Positions 1 through 8,180 of a stretch of DNA of 53,396 bases are shown here, piece by piece (the first letter of the stretch is position 1; each line of letters opens with the position of its first letter). Source of the DNA: Streptomyces plumbidurans (GTDB taxonomy: Bacteria; Actinomycetota; Actinomycetes; Streptomycetales; Streptomycetaceae); assembly GCF_019857225.1 (NCBI RefSeq), contig NZ_JAFJSY010000067.1, positions 1 to 53,396 on the forward strand, read 5' to 3'. The position numbers and the translations under genes are program-made. Below the pieces are notes generated by a model. It made no database searches. It was given only the letters and a program-made list of their open reading frames with translations, and had not been told where the DNA came from.

Positions 1-303
1 TACCAGCAGGCCTTCTACGCCCGCGACCTCGCCGGGACCGTCGTGCTGGTCGGCGTGCCCACCCCCGAGATGAAGCTCGAACTGCCGCTGCTGGACGTGT
101 TCGGACGTGGCGGCTCCCTGAAGTCCTCCTGGTACGGCGACTGCCTGCCCTCCCGCGACTTCCCCATGCTGATCGACCTGCATCTGCAAGGGCGCCTGCC
201 GCTGGACAAGTTCGTCTCCGAGACGATCGAACTCACCGACGTGGAGAAGGCGTTCGAGCGGATGCACCACGGCGACGTGCTGCGCTCGGTGGTGGTGTTC
301 TGA
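1..303 (+). CDS. mscR: S-(hydroxymethyl)mycothiol dehydrogenase, C-terminal part
   Basis: Only the last 100 codons are inside the window; the reading frame is open from base 1 to a TGA at 301-303. The residues resemble the C-terminal part of zinc-dependent class III alcohol dehydrogenases of actinobacteria: the end of the Rossmann NAD-binding fold (GTVVLVGVPTPEM), then the GGSLKSSWYGDCLPSRDFP segment and the closing ADVEKAF-like helix (LTDVEKAFERMHHGDVLRSVVVF). These enzymes oxidise the mycothiol-formaldehyde adduct with NAD+ and also reduce S-nitrosomycothiol. The stop overlaps the start of the next gene by one base, so the two are translationally coupled, an arrangement known for mscR and an MBL-fold gene in actinobacteria. 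The assignment rests on the C-terminal part only; another zinc alcohol dehydrogenase of the same subfamily cannot be excluded. Confidence 0.78.
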   Translation, partial: YQQAFYARDLAGTVVLVGVPTPEMKLELPLLDVFGRGGSLKSSWYGDCLPSRDFPMLIDLHLQGRLPLDKFVSETIELTDVEKAFERMHHGDVLRSVVVF

Positions 304-932
304 TGGCCGCGCGCATCGAACGCCTCGTCACCTCAGGGCAGTTCACCCTCGACGGCGGCACCTGGGACGTCGACAACAACGTCTGGATCGTCGGCGACGA
401 CCACGAGGTGATCGTCATCGACGCGGCCCATGACGCCGACGCCATCGCCGAGGCCGTCGGGGACCGCCGCCTCAGCGCCATCGTGTGCACCCATGCCCAC
501 AACGACCACATCGACGCCGCTCCCGCGCTCGCCGACCGCACGGGCGCCACCATCTGGCTGCACCCGGACGACCTGCCGCTGTGGAAGCTGACCCACCCCG
601 ACCGGGACCCCGACGCGCATCTGGCCGACGGCCAGGTCATCGAGTCCGCGGGCGCCGACCTCACCGTGCTGCACACCCCCGGGCACGCGCCGGGCGCCGT
701 CTGCCTCTACGACCCCGCGCTGGGCACGGTCTTCACGGGCGACACCCTCTTCCAGGGCGGCCCCGGCGCGACCGGGCGCTCGTACTCCCACTTCCCGACG
801 ATCATCGACTCCATCCGCGACCGCCTGCTCACCCTGCCACCGGAGACGAAGGTCCTCACCGGCCACGGCGATCCGACCACGGTGGGTGCCGAGGCGCCGC
901 ATCTGCAGGAGTGGATCGCCCGGGGGCATTGA
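303..932 (+). CDS. MBL-fold metallo-hydrolase, mycothiol pathway partner
   Basis: A 209-residue metallo-beta-lactamase-fold hydrolase. The dinuclear metal motif HxHxDH is seen as THAHNDHID near residue 64, followed by the second ligand in HTPGHAPG (about residue 123), FTGDTLF (about 148) and the last His in LTGHGD (about 187). This is the compact glyoxalase II-like type. The ATG overlaps the dehydrogenase stop codon by one base, so the pair is one operon. By context it probably hydrolyses a mycothiol thioester, such as S-formylmycothiol made by the upstream enzyme; that substrate is inferred from gene pairing and not from active-site residues. It has no signal peptide and should be cytoplasmic. 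Confidence 0.85.
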   Translation: MAARIERLVTSGQFTLDGGTWDVDNNVWIVGDDHEVIVIDAAHDADAIAEAVGDRRLSAIVCTHAHNDHIDAAPALADRTGATIWLHPDDLPLWKLTHPDRDPDAHLADGQVIESAGADLTVLHTPGHAPGAVCLYDPALGTVFTGDTLFQGGPGATGRSYSHFPTIIDSIRDRLLTLPPETKVLTGHGDPTTVGAEAPHLQEWIARGH

Positions 933-1053
933 GCACGGGCGAGCGGTCGGCGCCGTTGCCCGATGCCGTACTCAAAGAAGGGCGACAGAAGATGTCCGGT
1001 TTTCCCGGCACCCTCGACTCCGACAGCAGTCCAAGGGAAACGGGAGGCCGGAC

Positions 1054-1968
1054 ATGTCCGAACCGCTGAAGGGCAAGGTGGCGCTGGTCGCCGGGGCGAC
1101 GCGGGGCGCGGGCCGCGGGATCGCGGTGGAACTGGGTGCGGCGGGCGCCACCGTCTACGTCACGGGACGCACCACCCGGGCGCGGCGCTCCGAGTACGAC
1201 CGCCCCGAGACCATCGAGGACACCGCCGACCTCGTCACCGGGGCGGGCGGGCGGGGCATCGCCGTACCGACCGACCACCTCGACCCCGCACAGGTCCGCG
1301 CTCTCGTGGACCGCATCGACGGCGAACGGGGCCGCCTCGACGTCCTCGTCAACGACATCTGGGGCGGCGAGAACCTCTTCGAATGGGAAAAGCCGGTCTG
1401 GGAGCACGACCTCGACAAGGGGCTCAGGCTGCTGCGGCTCGCCGTCGAGACCCATGCCATCACCAGCCACCACGCCCTGCCGCTGCTCCTGCGCCACCCC
1501 GGCGGACTGGTCGTCGAGGTCACCGACGGCACCGCCGAGTACAACCGCGACACCTACCGCGTCTCCTTCTTCTACGACCTCGCCAAGGCGTCCGTGCTGC
1601 GGATGGCCTTCGCGCTGGGCCACGAACTCGGACCGCGCGGGGCCACCGCTGTCGCCCTCACCCCGGGCTGGATGCGCTCGGAGATCATGCTCGGCCACTT
1701 CGGCGTGGAGGAGGAGAACTGGCGCGACGCCCTCAGCGAGGTGCCGCACTTCGCCATCTCCGAGACCCCGCGCTACGTGGGCCGCGCCGTCGCCGCGCTC
1801 GCATGCGACCCCGACCGGGCCCGCTGGAACGGCGACTCCCTCTCCAGCGGCGCCCTGGCCCGGGAGTACGGCTTCACCGACCTCGACGGCAGCCGTCCGG
1901 ACGCCTGGCGCTATCTCGTCGAGGTGCAGGACGCGGGCAAACCGGCGGACGTGACCGGCTACCGCTGA
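1054..1968 (+). CDS. SDR-family oxidoreductase
   Basis: A 304-residue short-chain dehydrogenase. The cofactor-binding glycine motif is VAGATRGAGRGIA near residue 12, followed by a TGRTTR stretch that could favour NADP(H). The structural NNAG motif is replaced by NDIWGGE, and the catalytic Tyr-xxx-Lys is YDLAK (after DTYRVSFF). The C-terminus is longer than in classical SDRs and ends in a tail beyond GYR. The start at 1054 is chosen because a GGGAGG ribosome site lies 6-12 bases upstream and the fold begins immediately (KGKVALVAG). It stands alone, 121 bases after the MBL gene and followed by another SDR gene 73 bases later. The altered NNAG motif resembles the animal DHRS1-like branch; substrate unknown. 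Confidence 0.85.
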   Translation: MSEPLKGKVALVAGATRGAGRGIAVELGAAGATVYVTGRTTRARRSEYDRPETIEDTADLVTGAGGRGIAVPTDHLDPAQVRALVDRIDGERGRLDVLVNDIWGGENLFEWEKPVWEHDLDKGLRLLRLAVETHAITSHHALPLLLRHPGGLVVEVTDGTAEYNRDTYRVSFFYDLAKASVLRMAFALGHELGPRGATAVALTPGWMRSEIMLGHFGVEEENWRDALSEVPHFAISETPRYVGRAVAALACDPDRARWNGDSLSSGALAREYGFTDLDGSRPDAWRYLVEVQDAGKPADVTGYR

Positions 1969-2041
1969 GACCGGCCGCCTTCCGCTGAGACCGGCCGCAC
2001 GCCGTCTGCCGTGATGATCGCCGGGCGAGTAAATTCGGCCC

Positions 2042-2839
2042 ATGGCTGACACGAAGCGCTTCGAGGGGTACGGAGTCCTCGTCACGGGGGCGGCCCGCGG
2101 CATCGGTGCCGCGATCGCACGGCGGCTGGCCGGCGAGGGCGCGCGTGTCCTGCTGACCGACGCCGACCCGGCCGAGGTGACGAAGACCGCCGACGCCTTG
2201 CGCCAACTCGGCCTCACCGCCGAGGCGTTGGCGTGCGACGTCGCCGACCGGGCCTCCGTGGAGGCGGCCGTCGCCCACGCCGTTGACGCGTTCGGGTCGC
2301 TGGACGTCCTGGTCAACTGCGCGGCGAGCTGCACCCCCGACACCCCGCTCTTCGAGGACGGCCCCGACGACGCCTGGGAGCGGGACCTCGACATCACCCT
2401 GACCGGCACCTACCGCTGCTGCCGCGCCGCGATGCCGCACCTGGCCGCCTCCGGCCGCGGCGCCGTCGTCAGCATCGGCTCCGTCAACGCCCTGCAGGAC
2501 TTCGGCAACCACGCCTACAGCGCCGCCAAGGCGGGACTTGTCTCTCTCACCCGCACCATGGCCGCGCACGTCGCCGCACGGGGCGTCCGCGTCAACCTGG
2601 TGGTGCCGGGCACCGTACGCACCTCCGCCTGGGAGGGCCGCGACGAGGAACTCGAGGCCCTGCGCGCGCTGTACCCCCTCGGCCGGGTCGGCGAGCCGGA
2701 CGACATCGCCGCCGCCGTCGCCTTCCTCGCCTCCCGCGAGGCCGGCTGGATCACCGGCACCTCGCTCACCGTCGACGGCGGCGTCACCGCGGTCAACACC
2801 GGATTCCTCCGCACCACCCGTCAGGAGCGGGATGTCTGA
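2042..2839 (+). CDS. SDR-family oxidoreductase, classical FabG-like type
   Basis: A 265-residue classical SDR. The NAD(P) motif is VTGAARGIGAAIA at about residues 14-26, an acidic LTDADP at the end of the second strand suggests NAD(H) preference, the NNAG position reads VNCAASC, the catalytic Ser is in VVSIGSVNA, and YSAAK is the Tyr/Lys pair. The late LGRVGEPDDIAAAVAFLAS and ITGTSLTVDGG segments are the usual C-terminal signature. No clear Shine-Dalgarno lies before the ATG at 2042; an AT-richer stretch (GTAAATTCGGCCC) just upstream could be a promoter very close to the start. It may share a transcript with the preceding SDR gene. Substrate cannot be predicted from the sequence. Confidence 0.88.
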   Translation: MADTKRFEGYGVLVTGAARGIGAAIARRLAGEGARVLLTDADPAEVTKTADALRQLGLTAEALACDVADRASVEAAVAHAVDAFGSLDVLVNCAASCTPDTPLFEDGPDDAWERDLDITLTGTYRCCRAAMPHLAASGRGAVVSIGSVNALQDFGNHAYSAAKAGLVSLTRTMAAHVAARGVRVNLVVPGTVRTSAWEGRDEELEALRALYPLGRVGEPDDIAAAVAFLASREAGWITGTSLTVDGGVTAVNTGFLRTTRQERDV

Positions 2840-2985
2840 CAACTCACCCTGTGACCTGAGGCACTGCGAATGTCACCGTTTCGTCGCATCGTGAGGGGCT
2901 CGTGCAACCGATCGCGCCGCACGCCGGTCTAGCTGGCTGAGTTCGCAGATCAGACGACCCTTCCGTACGAAAGGCAAGGCCGGCC

Positions 2986-3684
2986 ATGGGGGACATACGC
3001 AGACGGGGCGCCGTCGCGCTCGGGATCGCCGGGATGGTGGCACCGCTCACGCTCGCCTTGGGCACCGCGCCCGCGCAGGCGGCCACGAGCTGCACCACGA
3101 GCACCGGGCCCTACCAGAAGCAGGTGGAGAAGTTTCTCGGTCGGCCGGTCGACGGCCGCCAGTCGGCCACCGACTGCAAGGCCATCAAGGCCTTCCAGAC
3201 CAAGCACGGCATCACGCCCAACATCGGCTACGCGGGGCCCGTCACCTGGGGCGTGATGGACCTCATGAACAAGCAGAAGGCCGTCGGGCACAACCCCAAC
3301 CGGGACCACAAGTGCCCGACCAACAAGGGCCGCATCGCCTGTGTGAACCTCACCCTCCAGCTCAGCTGGATCCAGGACGGCAGCCGGCTCGTCTACGGCC
3401 CCGTCCCGGTCCGCACCGGCCGCAACGGCTACGAGACCCGCACCGGCCTGAAGAAGATCTACTGGCGGCACAAGAACCACGTGTCGAGCATCTACCACGT
3501 GGCCATGCCCTACAGCCAGTTCTTCGACGGCGGCCAGGCCTTCCACTCGGTGGGCCTCAGCATGTGGAACCCGCCCGGCTCGCACGGCTGCGTCAACATG
3601 ACCACGACCGACGCGAAGAAGTACTGGTCGCTGCTGAAGACCGGCGACGACGTCTACGTCTACGGCCGCAAGCCGGGCACCTGA
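2986..3684 (+). CDS. secreted L,D-transpeptidase with peptidoglycan-binding domain
   Basis: A 232-residue exported protein. A signal peptide covers residues 1 to about 32 (RRR then a hydrophobic stretch and APAQA-AT). Residues 40-95 form a peptidoglycan-binding-like helical domain (YQKQVEKFLG, AIKAFQTKHGI, GPVTWGVMDLM). The YkuD catalytic domain follows, with His187 and the SHGCVN motif holding Ser199, His200 and the nucleophile Cys202. Such enzymes make 3-3 cross-links between meso- or LL-diaminopimelate residues in the wall, which are important at hyphal tips and in actinomycete stationary phase. An AAAGGCAAGG ribosome site lies before the ATG. It is a single gene with a 146-base upstream gap. 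No c-di-AMP riboswitch is evident in that gap. Confidence 0.9.
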   Translation: MGDIRRRGAVALGIAGMVAPLTLALGTAPAQAATSCTTSTGPYQKQVEKFLGRPVDGRQSATDCKAIKAFQTKHGITPNIGYAGPVTWGVMDLMNKQKAVGHNPNRDHKCPTNKGRIACVNLTLQLSWIQDGSRLVYGPVPVRTGRNGYETRTGLKKIYWRHKNHVSSIYHVAMPYSQFFDGGQAFHSVGLSMWNPPGSHGCVNMTTTDAKKYWSLLKTGDDVYVYGRKPGT

Positions 3685-3716
3685 CCGATCCCGGGCACCC
3701 GGCTCGCTCGCGAGGG

Positions 3717-4919
3717 TCACACCTCGGGGGCGTCCCCGAAGTCCGGTATGTCCAGCCTGGCCCCGCCCTGCCGCGCGGACTCGTGCGCGATGATGCCCGG
3801 CAGGGTGTAGCGGGCGGCCACCCACGCGTTGACGGACGGCAGTGACCGCGAGTTGACCGCGGTCACGAAGTCGTCGACCAGGAAGTGGTGGCTGCCCTCG
3901 TGCCCGTTGTGCAGGGTGTCGAACTCCCGCGGCAGCCGGGCCCGGTCGTGCACCGGCGCCGAGCCGGAGGTGAAGGCGGCCCGCAGCTCCGGGGCGATGT
4001 GCTGAAGTGACGGATCGTCAGGAGCCATGCTGGGCTTGGGCTCCAGCAGTTCGCTGATGTCCTTCACGCCCTTCTTGTCCTGCCAGAACGCGACCGTCGC
4101 CAGCTGCTCCATGCTCGCCTCGGTGCCGAAGAACCTGAAGCGCGACTCCCTGATCTGCGAGGGGTAGCCGACCCGCCGGAACTCGTTGGTGCGGAACGAC
4201 CCGCCGCCCGCCACCTCGAACAGCGCGGTCGCGTTGGAGAAGTCGTTGCCGAACTGGCTGATCTCCTTGTCGAAGACGCCGTCGCCGCGCTCGTCGACCA
4301 CACCGATCGCCGACACGCTCGTGGCGTACGTCTGCCAGGCGCCGAGCACGCCGCCCACCGAGTGCGTGGGATACAGCAGCGGGGGATAGCTGGCGGTCTG
4401 CTTCCAGTTCTCGCCGCCGCTGTACTGGTAGGCCTCGTAGAACCCCAGGTCCATGTCGTGGACGTAGTCGCCCTCGGCGTAGAAGAGCCGCCCGAAGGCG
4501 CCCTCGGCGATCTGGTTGCGGGCGTGCACGGTGGCCGGGTTGTACTGACTGGTCTCGCCCATCATGTACGTCAGCCCGGTCGCCCTGACCGCGTCGATGA
4601 TGGCGGCGATCTCCTCCGTGGTGATCGCCATGGGGACCGCGGAGTAGACGTGCTTGCCCGCGTTCAGGCCCTGCAGCACGAGCGGTCCGTGCGTCCAGCG
4701 CTGCGTGAAGATCGCGACGGCGTCGACCGCCTCCGACTCCAGCATCTCCCGGTACGAGGAGAAGGTGCCCGCGAGCCCCTTGGCGGCGGCGAGTTGCTCC
4801 GCCCGTTCGGGCAGCAGGTCGGTCACGTAGACGTCGCTGACGCCGGGGTGGGCCTGGAACAGCATGGCGAACTGGCCGGAGAACTGGCCGGCTCCGACGA
4901 TGCCGAGCGAGAACGTCAT
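3717..4919 (-). CDS. Gfo/Idh/MocA-family NAD(P)-dependent oxidoreductase
   Basis: A 400-residue two-domain oxidoreductase. The Rossmann motif GIVGAGQFSGQF begins at residue 6. The position usually occupied by the catalytic EKP lysine motif reads VYSAVPMAI after GKH, so the normal lysine is missing; some sugar-modifying members of this superfamily also vary here. The C-terminal half has the expected long beta-sheet domain (YAEGDYVHDMDLGFYEAY). I start at the ATG at 4919 because GAAGGG lies 10 bases upstream; a codon at 4937 would only add six residues without a ribosome site. It is divergent from a ROK regulator, with palindromes between them, which suggests a sugar-responsive catabolic function. 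The substrate is unknown. Confidence 0.87.
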   Translation of the reverse strand: MTFSLGIVGAGQFSGQFAMLFQAHPGVSDVYVTDLLPERAEQLAAAKGLAGTFSSYREMLESEAVDAVAIFTQRWTHGPLVLQGLNAGKHVYSAVPMAITTEEIAAIIDAVRATGLTYMMGETSQYNPATVHARNQIAEGAFGRLFYAEGDYVHDMDLGFYEAYQYSGGENWKQTASYPPLLYPTHSVGGVLGAWQTYATSVSAIGVVDERGDGVFDKEISQFGNDFSNATALFEVAGGGSFRTNEFRRVGYPSQIRESRFRFFGTEASMEQLATVAFWQDKKGVKDISELLEPKPSMAPDDPSLQHIAPELRAAFTSGSAPVHDRARLPREFDTLHNGHEGSHHFLVDDFVTAVNSRSLPSVNAWVAARYTLPGIIAHESARQGGARLDIPDFGDAPEV

Positions 4920-4957
4920 GTGAGGCGTGCCCTTCACTGGACGAGAGAGGTGATTTA

Positions 4958-4972
4958 CTTTCGCTGCGAAAG
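4958..4972. promoter_or_regulatory. perfect 15-base palindrome, likely ROK operator
   Basis: The arms CTTTCGC and GCGAAAG are exact reverse complements around one T. The site lies 39 bases upstream of the oxidoreductase start and 107 bases upstream of the ROK start. A and T tracts at both ends with a CG step are the form expected of NagC/Mlc-type ROK operators. It probably overlaps the oxidoreductase promoter and represses it when no sugar ligand is bound; this is inferred. Confidence 0.6.
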
Positions 4973-5041
4973 AATCGTGCCGTCAAGGGGGCCGTGCTTA
5001 TCTGCTTCGTGTGGGTCTGGGGCGCTAGGGTGAGCTGGTTG

Positions 5042-5056
5042 CTTTTACGGCGAAAA
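5042..5056. promoter_or_regulatory. second, weaker ROK-like operator
   Basis: CTTTTACGGCGAAAA matches the perfect palindrome at 4958-4972 at 11 of 15 positions and keeps the T-run, central CG steps and A-run. It ends 22 bases before the ROK start codon, a position suited to autoregulation. Assignment depends on similarity to the first site. Confidence 0.45.
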
Positions 5057-5078
5057 AATTGTGGGGAGTCCGACCGTC

Positions 5079-6239
5079 ATGACCACAGTGGCCGCCAGCT
5101 GGCTACCGCTCAGCGCGGGTGAGCGTTCGGTGGCGATCGAGGTCCTCGTCAACGGTCCCCTGTCGCGCACCGAACTGGCCCGGCGGCTCCGTCTCTCCGC
5201 GGGCAGCCTCACTCGCCTGACCAAGCCGCTGATCGAGTCGGGCCTGCTCGAAGAGGTCGCCGAGGCCGGTACGCCCGCCGAGGGGCGGCAGGGCCGCCCC
5301 TCGCAGCCGCTCGACGTCGTCGCCGAGGCCTGCTCCTTCCTCGGCTTCAAGGTCACCGACGACATGGTCTACGGCGTCGTCACCACCCTCAGAAGCGATG
5401 TCGTCGCCCGCCACCACCGCCCGCTCACCAGCCACGACCCGGCCGAAGTCGCCGATCTGCTCGCGGAGATGACGGCCGAACTCGCCCGTGAGCACCCGCA
5501 CCTCGCAGGTATCGGCATCGGCGTCGGCGGTCTGGTCGAGGGCCGGGCCGTGGTGGGGGAGTCGCCGTTCCTGCACTGGCGGGACGTTCCGCTGGCCGCA
5601 CTGGTCCAGGAGCGCACGGGGCTGCCCGTCGTCGTCGAGAACGACGTCGCCGCCCTCGTCGAGGCCGAGACCTGGTTCGGGGCGGGCCGGGGCCTGGACC
5701 GCTTCGTCGTCCTCACCATCGGCGCCGGCATCGGCTACGGCCTGGTCCTCGGCGGCAAGCGGGTGCCCTGCGTCGAGGAGAACCGGGGGTTCGGCCGGCA
5801 CTGGATCATCAACCCCAACGGCCCGCTCACCCCCGACGGGGAACGCGGCAGCGCCGTCTCGCTGCTGGCCATCCCCAGCATCCGCTACCAGGTCCGCGCC
5901 GCCACCGGCCGCGACCGTACGTACGAGGAGATTTTGGCCGCGGCCTCCGCGGGCGAACCCATGCCCGCCCGGGTCGTCGACGAGGCGGCCCGCGCGCTCG
6001 GCACCCTCGTCGCCCAGATCGCCAACTTCGCTATGCCGCAGAAGATCCTGCTCGCCGGTGAGGGGGTCGGGCTGATGGATGTGGCTGGGAACACGGTGCG
6101 CGAAACCATCACCGCGCAGCGGCATCCGCTGGCCGCGCCGGTCCCGCTGGAGACCAAGGTGTCCGACTTCCACGACTGGGCCCGCGGGGCCGCCGTGCTG
6201 GCCATTCAGGTGCTGGTGCTGGGGACGGCGGAGGCGTGA
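5079..6239 (+). CDS. ROK-family transcriptional regulator
   Basis: A 386-residue repressor-type ROK protein. An N-terminal winged helix-turn-helix spans about residues 12-62 (LSRTELARRLRLSAGSLTRL). The ROK domain follows: GIGIGVGGLV, ENDVAALVEAE with the sugar-binding acidic residues, and TIGAGIGYGLVLGGK. The zinc motif CxCGxxGCxE that normally follows is missing: the region reads CVEENRGFGRH and then NPNGPLTPDGERG, so only one Cys and one His remain. Such zinc-less ROK regulators are common in actinomycetes. ATG at 5079 is preferred over GTG at 5061 because GGGGAG lies between them at 11 bases from the ATG. It probably controls the divergent oxidoreductase gene and itself. Confidence 0.9.
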   Translation: MTTVAASWLPLSAGERSVAIEVLVNGPLSRTELARRLRLSAGSLTRLTKPLIESGLLEEVAEAGTPAEGRQGRPSQPLDVVAEACSFLGFKVTDDMVYGVVTTLRSDVVARHHRPLTSHDPAEVADLLAEMTAELAREHPHLAGIGIGVGGLVEGRAVVGESPFLHWRDVPLAALVQERTGLPVVVENDVAALVEAETWFGAGRGLDRFVVLTIGAGIGYGLVLGGKRVPCVEENRGFGRHWIINPNGPLTPDGERGSAVSLLAIPSIRYQVRAATGRDRTYEEILAAASAGEPMPARVVDEAARALGTLVAQIANFAMPQKILLAGEGVGLMDVAGNTVRETITAQRHPLAAPVPLETKVSDFHDWARGAAVLAIQVLVLGTAEA

Positions 6240-6351
6240 ACTCCGCTTCTGGACATGGCAGATCGACGTGACCAGTAACACGGTCCTATATGTCCGGTTC
6301 GTTCCATCTTGCTCACGGTGCCTTCACGTTGAGCCCCGTATGCTTCACAGC

Positions 6352-6525
6352 ATGTCCACTACCGTTGAACCCGCCTCCGATCGCTCGGCAGACGAGGTCA
6401 ACGAGGAGATCCGGGCCCTGTGGCACCGGTCGGGCGGGACACTGAACGGCGAACAGCGCGAGGAGTACCGGCGCCTCGTCCTCGAGTGGGCCTCCGCGAG
6501 CCCGCGTGCGGTGCGCGCCGCCTGA
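6352..6525 (+). CDS. small conserved hypothetical protein
   Basis: A 57-residue acidic, helical protein beginning MSTTVEPASDRSADEVNEEI and ending in SASPRAVRAA. No domain is recognised. The composition and strong third-position GC are those of a real Streptomyces gene, and similar tiny proteins occur in the genus. There is no Shine-Dalgarno before 6352, but TATGCT lies 7 bases upstream, as expected for a leaderless transcript. An alternative in-frame ATG at 6340 would add four residues. It stands alone between the ROK gene and a convergent protease, with a terminator hairpin downstream. Confidence 0.6.
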   Translation: MSTTVEPASDRSADEVNEEIRALWHRSGGTLNGEQREEYRRLVLEWASASPRAVRAA

Positions 6526-6625
6526 GCGGAAGTCCACCCTTCTCGGCCGGCTCGGCGAGCATGTCCTCGCCCGCGTCGCCGCCCTCCTCGTTGCCCGGCC
6601 CCGCGGCCCGGACGCATCACCTCAC

Positions 6626-6672
6626 GGCAGGCTGCCGGGCTCCTGGAGCCTCGGCGGCCTGCCGGCTCTTTT
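6626..6672 (+). terminator. Rho-independent-like terminator
   Basis: An imperfect 18-base stem starts with GGCAGGC and closes with GGCCTGCC around a short loop near GGAGCC, and is followed by CTTTT at 6668-6672. It lies between the small gene on the plus strand and the 3' end of the convergent protease gene, so it may serve both. Confidence 0.55.
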
Positions 6673-6680
6673 CCGCGCGG

Positions 6681-8063
6681 TCAGCTCCAGGTGGCCGAGT
6701 AGTAGCGCCGGTACTCCTTGCGGTCCTGCTCGGCGCGGATGTAGCGGGTGGCCACCAGGGCCAGCAGACTGCCGCCGATCACCAGCATCCCGGGGCCGAC
6801 GTTGCTGGGGTCCGCGAGCTTGCTCAGCAGCGTCTCGCCGTCGTCCGTGATGCCCGCGAGGGGGCCCGAGGAGCCGGGTGAGCTCGCGCCGGGGGCGATC
6901 GCGCTGTGCGTGGCCGAGCCGGACGGGGCGGGCGACGCCGTGGAGCCCTGTCCGACGGCCTGCTTCGACACGATCATCTCCACGCCGAGCGCCTGCATCG
7001 CCTTGGTCACCGGCTGGAAGAACGTCGTACCGCCCGAGGTGCAGTCACCGCTGCCGCCCGAGGTCACACCCAGCGCGATCCCGTCGGAGAACAGCGGGCC
7101 GCCGCTGTCCCCGGGCTCCGCGCACACATTCGTCTCGATCAGTCCGGTGACCGTGCCCTCCGGGTAGTTGACCGTGGCGTCGAGCCCCTTGACCTCGCCG
7201 TCGTGCAGCCCGCTGGTGCTGCCGCTGCGGAACACCCGCTGTCCGACGGCCGGATCGCCCACGCCCGTGATCCGCACGCCCTTGCCCTTGCCGATCGCCA
7301 CGACGTCGGCCCCGGCGCCAGCCGAGCCGTTCGCGTACTGAACGAGGGAGAAGTCACTGCCGGGGAAGTTCTGCCGGACCGTCCTGCCCAGCTGCTGGTT
7401 GCCCTGATTGTCCCCGAACCAGATCGACCCGGTCGGCCCGCAATGTCCCGCGGTGAGGATGAAGTCGCTCTTGCCGTCGGTCACGTTGAACCCCGCCGAG
7501 CAGCGCCCGCCGGTCGACAGGATCGGCTGCGCCCCGTTCAGCCGGGTCGTGAACCGGCCCTGCGTGCGCTCCATGCGGACGTAGTCGCCGATGCCGCTCG
7601 CGACCTTCGTCATGCCCGCCCAGTCGGAGGCCGACACGGTGCTGTCGCCCTGCACCACGACCTCGTTCGTGCGGTAGTCCATCACCCAGGCCGTGCCGGG
7701 CACCCGGGGCGCCGAACGCAGCGTCGCGGCCGCCTTCTTGAGGTCGTTCATGCTGTGCCCGACCATCTTCGCCTCGGCGCCGGCGCGCTCGACCTGCGCC
7801 GCCGCGTCCTGGTCGGTCACCGCGACGACCGGGCGCCCGTCCGTGCCGATCCAGGTGCCCGCCGTGCGGGCGGTCCCGAGCCGGGAGACGAGCGCGGCAC
7901 CGGGGGCGTCGGAGGTGCCCGAGGCGCTGAACGGAAGAGCCGAGGTGCCGGGCGTCTCGCTCGCCATGGCCGCCTGCGTGACCATCGCTCCTCCGAGGAG
8001 GAGTCCGCCGACGGCCGCCAGCCGTGTCACTCGCCGGACCATCCGTCGTCGTGCGTGCCTCAT
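6681..8063 (-). CDS. membrane-anchored S1-family serine protease with pro-domain
   Basis: A 460-residue streptogrisin/alpha-lytic-protease-like enzyme. Residues 1-35 are a basic signal sequence, residues about 60-170 a pro-region, and the chymotrypsin-fold domain runs from about 185 to 375. The triad is seen as His207 in TAGHC, Asp237 in GSDFSLV and Ser320 in GDSGGP, with paired cysteines (188/208 and others). After a Ser/Pro/Thr-rich linker (about 378-412) a hydrophobic segment at 424-442 (MLVIGGSLLALVATRYI) and a basic tail anchor it in the membrane, which is unlike freely secreted streptogrisins. ATG at 8063 has GGGAG six bases upstream. No partner gene is adjacent. It probably cuts envelope or extracellular proteins close to the cell surface. 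Confidence 0.9.
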   Translation of the reverse strand: MRHARRRMVRRVTRLAAVGGLLLGGAMVTQAAMASETPGTSALPFSASGTSDAPGAALVSRLGTARTAGTWIGTDGRPVVAVTDQDAAAQVERAGAEAKMVGHSMNDLKKAAATLRSAPRVPGTAWVMDYRTNEVVVQGDSTVSASDWAGMTKVASGIGDYVRMERTQGRFTTRLNGAQPILSTGGRCSAGFNVTDGKSDFILTAGHCGPTGSIWFGDNQGNQQLGRTVRQNFPGSDFSLVQYANGSAGAGADVVAIGKGKGVRITGVGDPAVGQRVFRSGSTSGLHDGEVKGLDATVNYPEGTVTGLIETNVCAEPGDSGGPLFSDGIALGVTSGGSGDCTSGGTTFFQPVTKAMQALGVEMIVSKQAVGQGSTASPAPSGSATHSAIAPGASSPGSSGPLAGITDDGETLLSKLADPSNVGPGMLVIGGSLLALVATRYIRAEQDRKEYRRYYSATWS

Positions 8064-8180
8064 GCATGGCTCCCGAACCCGTACGCGCGGCGTCAACGCC
8101 ACGGGGCCCTCCGGTCGTTGAGCGCCCTCCTCACCTCATACGTGGCGGTGGACGATCCCGTTCAGCGCACGCGTGCCTTC

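Noticed and set aside
856..2409. Long open frame on the minus strand opposite the SDR genes
   Set aside because: In GC-rich Streptomyces DNA the strand opposite real genes often remains open. The frame has poor codon use and low-complexity residues, and the plus-strand SDR motifs are unambiguous.
2840..2985. c-di-AMP (ydaO) riboswitch before the L,D-transpeptidase gene
   Set aside because: Such riboswitches often precede Streptomyces cell-wall genes, but the conserved core and pseudoknot elements are not evident and the leader is only about 146 bases.
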